NCBI GenBank assembly: GCA_905373555.1
Contig: CAJPTP010000097.1
Coordinates: 1 to 5,150 of the forward strand
DNA: 5,150 bases
Direction: 5' to 3'
Origin: an uncultured Francisella sp.
GTDB taxonomy: Bacteria > Pseudomonadota > Gammaproteobacteria > Burkholderiales > Neisseriaceae
Shown here: piece after piece, positions 1 through 4,308 of the stretch
Numbering within the stretch: the first letter of the stretch is position 1
Layout of the letters: each line of letters begins with the position of its first letter
Translations under genes and position numbers: made by a program
The notes under the pieces: generated by a model
Seen by the model: only the letters and a program-made list of their open reading frames with translations
The model's database searches: none
Told to the model about the DNA's origin: nothing

Positions 1-142
1 GGAAAAGGAGAAAGCGGGGGGAAAAACGCGTCAATGGAAAGTCCGTGAATCGCGGGGAGTCGAAACAGGGGAGACGCAGGGCGGAGCGAATCCGCGGCGC
101 AGCGCAAAAAGCGCGAAACCGCCGCAGCCAAGCGCGCGGGGG

Positions 143-172
143 AAACAAAAAGCCGGCCCAAGATCGGCCGGC
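143..172 (-). terminator. Intrinsic terminator downstream of xerD
   Basis: On the minus strand a perfect 7-bp stem, GCCGGCC/GGCCGGC, encloses the loop GATCTTG and is followed at once by TTTTTGTTT. It lies about 44 bases after the xerD stop codon. This is the textbook layout of a Rho-independent terminator and marks the end of the xerD transcript. It is the strongest terminator in the window because both the stem and the T tract are good. Confidence 0.85.
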
Positions 173-215
173 GCCCTGCGGGAAGAATCAAAGCCCTGCG
201 CCTTGCCCAACCCCG

Positions 216-1229
216 TCAGTCTTGGGTCTTGTCATCGCCGAAGGGCTCATTGGCTCCCGGACCGGGCGCGCCCTGCGCCGAGCCCGTCTCAGTCTCGGGG
301 TTCGCCGCCGCGCCGTTCGAGTCCGGGGCCGAATCGTCGAAAAAGCGGGGGTGCCCCGCCTTCACGACGTCTTTCAGATGCGCGTTGGCGATGTGGGTGT
401 AAATTTGGGTCGTGCCGATGTCGGCATGCCCCAGCAGCTTTTGCACGGCGCGCAAATTGGCGCCGTTGTTGACCATGTGCGTGGCGAAGGCATGGCGCAG
501 CGTGTGGGGGGAAACATTGCGGATGCCAACTTGCTCGGCGTATTTGTTGACGATCATCCAAGCCAGCTGGCGCGACATTCTTTCGCGTTTTTGGCTGACA
601 AACAGATAATCCGACATGCGGCGCTTCAGCAGCGCGGGGCGCGACGTGTAAATGTAGTGGCGCACGTAGCTCAAGGCGAAGGAGCTTAAGGGGGCCAAGC
701 GCTCTTTGTCGCCTTTGCCCACGGCGCGCACGACGCGGTTGCGCATGTCCACATCCGTCAGCCGCATGTCCACGGCCTCGCTCACGCGCAGGCCGGTTGA
801 ATACAGAAACTCCAAAAACGCCTTGTCGCGCAAACCCAAAACGGTTGAGGTGTCGGGGGCCATCAGCAGCCTGTCGATCATCTTCTCGCTGATGACGTTG
901 GGCAGCCTGCGCGCCGTCTTGGGCGATTTGATCCCTTCGACGCAATTGGACTCGATCTGTCCCTCGCGGCGAAGATAATCGAAAAAGCGCTTGAGGCTGG
1001 ACAAAATCCGGGCTTGCGTCGCAGGGCTTTTGCCGTTGTCGAACAAAACGGACTCGCAATCCTCGCGCCCGGCGCTTTTCCAATCCAAGCCCCGCGCCCC
1101 AAGCTCCCGCTTAAACGCCTTAAGATCGCACATGTAGGCGCTGAGCGTGTTTTCGCTGAGACGATCCTTCAGGTACAGCGTCTCGGCGAAACCGTCCATA
1201 AGAGGATCGGAAAATTTGTCTGTCGTCAT
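216..1229 (-). CDS. xerD: Site-specific tyrosine recombinase XerD
   Basis: XerD acts with XerC at the chromosomal dif site, next to the FtsK translocase, to resolve chromosome dimers at division. The 337-residue product has the SAM-like core-binding domain (about 10-95, with RLSENTLSAY at 23-32) and the catalytic domain (about 110-295). The full tyrosine-recombinase set is visible: R148 (STGLRVSE), K172 (GKGDKER), H242 and R245 (HTLRHAFATH), H268 (LLGHAD) and nucleophile Y277 (TTQIYTH). Spacing is within two residues of E. coli XerD. TTQIYTHIA followed by HPR favours XerD over XerC. The ATG at 1229 gives the family's usual N-terminus and has a weak GGTG five bases upstream; an in-frame ATG at 1199 has no ribosome site. 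The usual protein ends near HPR (residue 295), but here a 42-residue tail rich in Ala, Gly, Pro, Asp, Glu and Asn follows. The gene stands alone, with a 499-base gap before it and a terminator after it. The family is certain; the XerD rather than XerC assignment is strong. Confidence 0.95.
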   Translation of the reverse strand: MTTDKFSDPLMDGFAETLYLKDRLSENTLSAYMCDLKAFKRELGARGLDWKSAGREDCESVLFDNGKSPATQARILSSLKRFFDYLRREGQIESNCVEGIKSPKTARRLPNVISEKMIDRLLMAPDTSTVLGLRDKAFLEFLYSTGLRVSEAVDMRLTDVDMRNRVVRAVGKGDKERLAPLSSFALSYVRHYIYTSRPALLKRRMSDYLFVSQKRERMSRQLAWMIVNKYAEQVGIRNVSPHTLRHAFATHMVNNGANLRAVQKLLGHADIGTTQIYTHIANAHLKDVVKAGHPRFFDDSAPDSNGAAANPETETGSAQGAPGPGANEPFGDDKTQD

Positions 1230-1405
1230 GCTTGCACCAATCGGCCGGGCGCTTCCCCTGCGGCGAAGGCTGGCCCGAAATGTCGGGTTCTTTCCCCCGC
1301 CCGCGCCGGCGCGCGTCTGAATTTGAATGCAGATGGGAAACGACGAACCGGCCCGGATCGACGTCCGGTCAGTTTTTTTTTCGATCGGCTTTTGACGCTG
1401 TCCGC

Positions 1406-1424
1406 GCGCGGCTCTTTGCCGCGC
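1406..1424. repeat. GC-only inverted repeat (hairpin) upstream of xerD
   Basis: The arms GCGCGGC (1406-1412) and GCCGCGC (1418-1424) form a perfect 7-bp stem with a 5-base loop. No T tract follows on either strand, so it is not a standard terminator. It would lie in the 5' leader of xerD if transcription starts near 1563. No function can be assigned. Confidence 0.5.
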
Positions 1425-1433
1425 CGCGCATTT

Positions 1434-1454
1434 CGGAATCGTTACAGGATTCCG
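1434..1454. repeat. Inverted repeat CGGAATC-N7-GATTCCG
   Basis: A perfect 7-bp inverted repeat with a 7-base spacer (GTTACAG) lies 10 bases from the neighbouring GC hairpin. There is no T tract. The spaced dyad could be an RNA hairpin in a long xerD leader or a binding site for a dimeric regulator. The sequence alone does not decide between these. Confidence 0.5.
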
Positions 1455-1569
1455 CTTAAGGACTCCGCTGTTGGTTTCTCGCAGCCCGTCGTTTCTGTCT
1501 TAAAACCGGCCTATAGATCTTGTATGGCGCCGGCTCTCGTTTCTTCGCTGTCTTCTTGCGTCATTCGTT

Positions 1570-1596
1570 TTTATATTTTTTGTCGCCGATTGGCAA
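1570..1596 (-). promoter_or_regulatory. Possible sigma-70-type promoter for xerD
   Basis: On the minus strand TTGCCA (1596-1591) lies 15 bases from TATAAA (1575-1570), each one base from consensus. The 15-base spacing is shorter than the preferred 17. It sits in the most AT-rich part of the gap between the thioesterase gene and xerD and points towards xerD. If used, the start point would be near 1563 and the xerD leader about 330 bases long. Confidence 0.3.
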
Positions 1597-1722
1597 GGGC
1601 AGCCAGCCCAAGCTTTTCGGCAAAGGCGAAAAGTCGCCGCATGCGCGTCGGTTTCGTCCGCCCTCGCCAAGGCTCCCCAAGCGCCGGCAAACCCAAAGCC
1701 CGGATGGCCAAGATCAAAGCCC

Positions 1723-1746
1723 AAAAGCTTAAGCCGGCCGCCCGGC
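1723..1746 (-). terminator. Weak terminator-like hairpin at the end of the thioesterase gene
   Basis: On the minus strand GCCGG-GCGG-CCGGC forms a 5-bp stem with a 4-base loop. It overlaps the last codons of the thioesterase gene and is followed by TTAAGCTTTT. The stem is short and the T tract is interrupted, so termination here would be partial at best. Confidence 0.3.
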
Positions 1747-2244
1747 GCTTTCGAGCTCTTTGAGGTACTTGCGAATCCCGCCGATCACCCCTTCGCGCCT
1801 GCTTTCCGGGATGACGGTTCTCACGTAGGTTTGGGTGCTCAACGCAAAGGGCTTTTGAAAATCGTCTTGCCAACACGTCACCCGGCAAAAGCCCAAATCG
1901 GGCGTCAGGCGATAGCACTGAGCCGTGGCCATGGTTTTTTTGCCGCGCTTGGGCAAGCTTAGGCAATCCAAGCGCAAATCCACCGTCGCGATGTACTGGT
2001 AATCATCCAGCTTGGCGGTCAGGGCCAAGGCGCCCGCGATGTCCACCAACGGGGTGAGCTGGCCTGCGCCGACGGCGCAGGAGGACACGTCGCCCGCCAA
2101 ACGCTTGTCGTATTCGGCGCTCAGAGTCGGCCCCGCCTCGCTTAAACCCTCGTATCGCATCCCCACGGCCCTGCAATAGGGGAAATTCACGTACAGCCGA
2201 ACGCTTTCGTCGTACAGCTCTTGATTCGCGACGCGGGCTTCCAT
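1729..2244 (-). CDS. PaaI-like hot-dog fold thioesterase
   Basis: The 171-residue product matches the PaaI/YigI-type thioesterase pattern, whose members hydrolyse acyl-CoA thioesters in the cytoplasm. The core helix segment reads GQLTPLVDIAGALA (61-74), with D68 where the family has its catalytic or helix acid. It is followed by the strand YIATVDLRLDCL (84-95) and the closing strand FALSTQTYVRTV (133-144), like the family's AxATGT-type end. The His-Gly-Gly that usually opens the core helix is replaced by Gly-Ala-Gly (59-61). The ATG at 2244 was chosen because GGAGG (2254-2250) lies five bases before it; the longer frame from 2364 adds an Arg/Phe-rich stretch with no ribosome site. Terminator-like hairpins lie between it and argC. 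The substrate is unknown, and the neighbours do not suggest a pathway. Confidence 0.75.
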   Translation of the reverse strand: MEARVANQELYDESVRLYVNFPYCRAVGMRYEGLSEAGPTLSAEYDKRLAGDVSSCAVGAGQLTPLVDIAGALALTAKLDDYQYIATVDLRLDCLSLPKRGKKTMATAQCYRLTPDLGFCRVTCWQDDFQKPFALSTQTYVRTVIPESRREGVIGGIRKYLKELESAGRPA

Positions 2245-2249
2245 CTTGG

Positions 2250-2254
2250 CCTCC
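2250..2254 (-). promoter_or_regulatory. Ribosome binding site deciding the thioesterase start
   Basis: The minus strand reads GGAGG, then CCAAG, then ATG. This strong Shine-Dalgarno match with 5-base spacing sets the start at 2244 and rules out the longer frame beginning at 2364. Confidence 0.8.
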
Positions 2255-2266
2255 GAAAAGCTCCAC

Positions 2267-2291
2267 AAAAGCCGGGCGCGGCGCGCCCGGC
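2267..2291 (-). terminator. Strong GC hairpin plus TTTT just upstream of the thioesterase gene
   Basis: On the minus strand GCCGGGCGC and GCGCCCGGC form a perfect 9-bp stem with a 3-base loop (GCC), followed by TTTTGTGG. It could be a terminator for transcription coming from argC, though the T tract is short. It ends only 12 bases before the GGAGG of the thioesterase gene, so it could also act as a leader hairpin or attenuator on that gene. Confidence 0.5.
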
Positions 2292-2309
2292 GCGGGAAGG
2301 GAAATGAAA

Positions 2310-2329
2310 GCCGTCCAAGGGAAGACGGC
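2310..2329 (-). repeat. Inverted repeat GCCGTC/GACGGC in the argC-thioesterase gap
   Basis: A 6-bp perfect stem with an 8-base loop (TTCCCTTG on the minus strand) is followed by CTTTCATTT. It lies between the two other hairpins of this 142-base gap. It could add to termination but has no good T tract. Confidence 0.35.
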
Positions 2330-2362
2330 CCAAAAACGACAAAACAACAAGCGAACGCGAAC

Positions 2363-2382
2363 AAAAAACCGGCCGGCGGCTT
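2363..2382 (-). terminator. Probable weak terminator of argC
   Basis: Four bases after the argC stop codon the minus strand reads AAGCCG-CCGGC-CGGTTT followed by TTTG. The 6-bp stem has one G-U pair and a 5-base loop and runs directly into a T tract. The position suits an argC terminator, but the stem is short. Confidence 0.45.
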
Positions 2383-2386
2383 GGGC

Positions 2387-3466
2387 CTAGATCGAGGCCG
2401 GCAGAGCCATCAGCTGCGTGAACTCATCGAACTCGAGCATCAGATTCATGTTTTGCGCCGCCTGGCCCGCCGCGCCTTTGACCAAGTTGTCGATCACGCT
2501 GAACAAGATGTAGCGGCCCCGGCCGGAACAGGGAGCCTGCTCGACGGGCAAAACGCTGCGGTTGCTCGCGCGCGCCATCGCGGTCGCCGGGTAGCGGCCG
2601 CGCGGCAAAACCGTCACCAAAGGATGGCCCGCGTACTCCTCGCGCAGCATGCCGTCGAGCTCATCCAACGGCGCGTCGCTTTGGAAATACACGCTGGCCT
2701 CCATCCCGCGCGACATCGGCGCCAGATGCGGGCAAAAAACGAAGGCTTGCGCCAACTCGGGGTCGAAGCGGCCCAAAATTTGCCGGATCTCAGGCAAATG
2801 GCGATGCCCCCCCGCCCCATACGGGGAAAGGCTGTCGGCGGCCTCGCAATAGGAGTTGCGCAGCGACGCCTTGCGCCCCGATCCCGAGACGCCCGACTTG
2901 CAGTCGGCGATGAGATAGGCGCTCGACACGGCCCCGCGCTTGAGCAAAGGCAGCAGACCCAAGGACACGCAAGTGGGATAGCAGCCCGGATTGGCGACCA
3001 GGCGCGACGTCGCGATGCGCTCGCGGTTGAGCTCGGGCAGCCCGTAAACGGCTTTTTTCAAAAGCTCGGGGGCGGCGTGCTTCATGCGGTACCACCGCTC
3101 CCACTCGGATGCGTCTTGGAGGCGAAAATCCGCCGACAAGTCGACCACGCGAACGTTTGCGTCCAGCAGCCCCCGGGCGGCTTGCATGCACACGCCCGCG
3201 GGGGTCGCGAAAAACACGACGTCCATGTCCTTGAGCGATGGGTCGTCGGGCGATGCAAACCTCATCTCGCCCACGGCTCCCGCCAAGGCGGGCAAAACCT
3301 CGCAAACTGGCTTGCCCGCGTCGGCGGCGCTGGTGAGAACCTTGACGTCGACGCGCGGGTGCAGCCACAAAAGCCGAACCAGCTCTTGGCCGGAATAGCC
3401 CGTCGCCCCCACAACGCCGACGTTGAACACGCGATCGGCTTTTTTGACGCTCTCGTTGGGTTCCAT
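2387..3466 (-). CDS. argC: N-acetyl-gamma-glutamyl-phosphate reductase
   Basis: ArgC carries out the NADPH-dependent reduction of N-acetyl-glutamyl-phosphate to N-acetylglutamate semialdehyde, the third step of arginine synthesis, in the cytoplasm. With the start at 3466 it has 359 residues. The NADP-binding loop GATGYSG is at 20-26 after VGVV, VVDLSADFRL at 107-116, and the catalytic cysteine C162 in NPGCYPT. SGVSGSGR follows at 191-198, HRHLPEI with the active-site histidine at 221-227, PHLAPMSRG at 246-254, and the terminal KGAAGQAAQNMN at 330-341. All expected catalytic segments are intact. This start places the first strand about 13 residues in, as is usual for the family, with GAGGGGG 11 bases upstream. 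The frame is open to an ATG at 3607, which has a better spaced GAGG but would add 47 low-complexity residues and overlap the SPOR gene by 31 bases. There is no clear promoter in the 110 bases before 3466, so it is probably cotranscribed with the SPOR gene. Confidence 0.95.
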   Translation of the reverse strand: MEPNESVKKADRVFNVGVVGATGYSGQELVRLLWLHPRVDVKVLTSAADAGKPVCEVLPALAGAVGEMRFASPDDPSLKDMDVVFFATPAGVCMQAARGLLDANVRVVDLSADFRLQDASEWERWYRMKHAAPELLKKAVYGLPELNRERIATSRLVANPGCYPTCVSLGLLPLLKRGAVSSAYLIADCKSGVSGSGRKASLRNSYCEAADSLSPYGAGGHRHLPEIRQILGRFDPELAQAFVFCPHLAPMSRGMEASVYFQSDAPLDELDGMLREEYAGHPLVTVLPRGRYPATAMARASNRSVLPVEQAPCSGRGRYILFSVIDNLVKGAAGQAAQNMNLMLEFDEFTQLMALPASI

Positions 3467-3576
3467 CTCGCCATTGACCCCCTCATCGCCCCCGGCTTGG
3501 CCTTGATCGGAATCGCCTTGGCGGCGCCTCCAATCGGATGGCCGAGTCGAGCGCAAAATCCCCGACGCGGATCCGA

Positions 3577-4308
3577 TCAGCGCCCCGCGCGGTTTTCGCT
3601 GCGGCATTTGTTCACCCTCAATGTTGCGTAAGGCGAGACAATGGAACGCACTTGCTCGCTTTGGTCTTCGTTCAGTTTTTGGAAAGCGACTCGGTAGCGC
3701 ACGGCGCTAAGCGGCGCCCTTTGGGCGCTCGCGCGCTCCTCGACGCGGGTCGAAAGGCCCGTCGCGGCCAAATTGGATCGGATATGCTCGGCCGCGGCGC
3801 TGTTGTTGAAGCGCCCCAGCACGATCGAGCCGTTGACCAGCTGCGGGTTAAGCCCGCGGGCGCGCAAAGCCGCGACGAACGCCCCGTCACGCGCCGAGCC
3901 GTTGGCGATCACCCAGTAAGAGGATGGGGCGGGAACGCTTTGACCCGCGTTTTCATTGGGCACCACCTTGCGCGTGGCGGCGTTGGGAAATTGGTTGAGC
4001 AGGCCCTTGATGCGATGGTAAACCTCTTCGGGCAGCTCCACCGACGCGGCGGCGCAGCCATCCGAGGAACCGGACGCCGCCTTGTCGCGCGCGGGCTCGG
4101 GCGCGTCGGCGCTTTGGGCCGCGGCGGCGGCCTTGCGGTCTTCCTCGTCAAAATTGACGATGTCGTACTCGTTGGCGCCCAAGCCCAAGGCAAAGCCCCC
4201 GGCGAACGGATCGGCTTCGGCCCCCGCGCTCCCGTCGGCGCTTTGAAAGACGGTGGAGGCGAAAACCACCAGGTTCAGCGCCACCAAGATGGCGAATATC
4301 CATTTCAT
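3577..4308 (-). CDS. Membrane-anchored SPOR-like domain protein
   Basis: The 243-residue product begins with a short hydrophobic segment, MKWIFAILVALNLVVFAST (1-19), that looks like an uncleaved inner-membrane anchor or signal. An Asp/Glu/Ala-rich, probably disordered stretch follows (about 24-90). The C-terminal part holds a SPOR-like domain, about 130-190, with YWVIANGS (131-138) and LGRFNNSAAAEHIRSNLAATG (164-184), the strand-helix pattern of SPOR repeats. SPOR domains bind glycan strands stripped of stem peptides at division sites, so a periplasmic, envelope-associated role is inferred. The match is by pattern, not by catalytic residues. The ATG at 4308 overlaps the coaX TGA as ATGA, so translation is probably coupled; no clear Shine-Dalgarno is seen. 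A small SPOR-family gene directly after coaX is a layout I associate with betaproteobacteria. Residues beyond about 205 are not assigned. Confidence 0.75.
   Translation of the reverse strand: MKWIFAILVALNLVVFASTVFQSADGSAGAEADPFAGGFALGLGANEYDIVNFDEEDRKAAAAAQSADAPEPARDKAASGSSDGCAAASVELPEEVYHRIKGLLNQFPNAATRKVVPNENAGQSVPAPSSYWVIANGSARDGAFVAALRARGLNPQLVNGSIVLGRFNNSAAAEHIRSNLAATGLSTRVEERASAQRAPLSAVRYRVAFQKLNEDQSEQVRSIVSPYATLRVNKCRSENRAGR

Larger units (their letters stand above)
1230..1728. other. 499-base intergenic region between thioesterase gene and xerD
   Basis: I find no convincing gene here. Open frames on both strands have arginine/proline-rich, non-protein-like composition and no ribosome binding sites. 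The left two thirds are GC-rich. The stretch of roughly 1440-1600 is clearly more AT-rich and probably holds the xerD promoter. Visible structures are hairpins at 1406-1424 and 1434-1454, a weak hairpin with TTTT on the minus strand at 1502-1533, a nine-T tract at 1373-1381 on the plus strand, and a promoter-like pair at 1570-1596. No tRNA-like cloverleaf or dif-like core (TTATGTTAAAT) was seen. Confidence 0.6.

Noticed and set aside
102..114. GCGC-AAAAA-GCGC inverted repeat downstream of xerD
   Set aside because: Only four base pairs, lying beyond the main terminator; too weak to call a feature.
1..142. Possible tRNA T-arm-like text (TTCGACTC on the minus strand, around 55-70)
   Set aside because: The flanking bases do not pair into a T stem and no acceptor or anticodon arms can be drawn.
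45..689. Plus-strand open frame of 214 codons over the 3' part of xerD
   Set aside because: Antisense shadow of xerD; composition is Arg-rich and no known motif is present.
1511..1564. A 17-codon minus-strand frame beginning at the ATG at 1564, just after the promoter-like pair
   Set aside because: No ribosome binding site and no recognisable leader-peptide composition; too short to support.
1500..1724. A 74-codon minus-strand frame directly after the thioesterase stop
   Set aside because: TTG start, no ribosome site, and a charged, low-complexity translation without similarity to any family I recognise.
1230..1728. A dif site beside xerD
   Set aside because: No match to a dif-like core such as TTATGTTAAAT or its complement; xerD is usually not adjacent to dif anyway.
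2246..3631. A 461-codon open frame on the plus strand covering all of argC
   Set aside because: It is antisense to a gene with complete ArgC motifs, its translation is Arg/Ala/Gln/His-rich without family features, and it has no ribosome site. Long antisense frames are expected in GC-rich genes.
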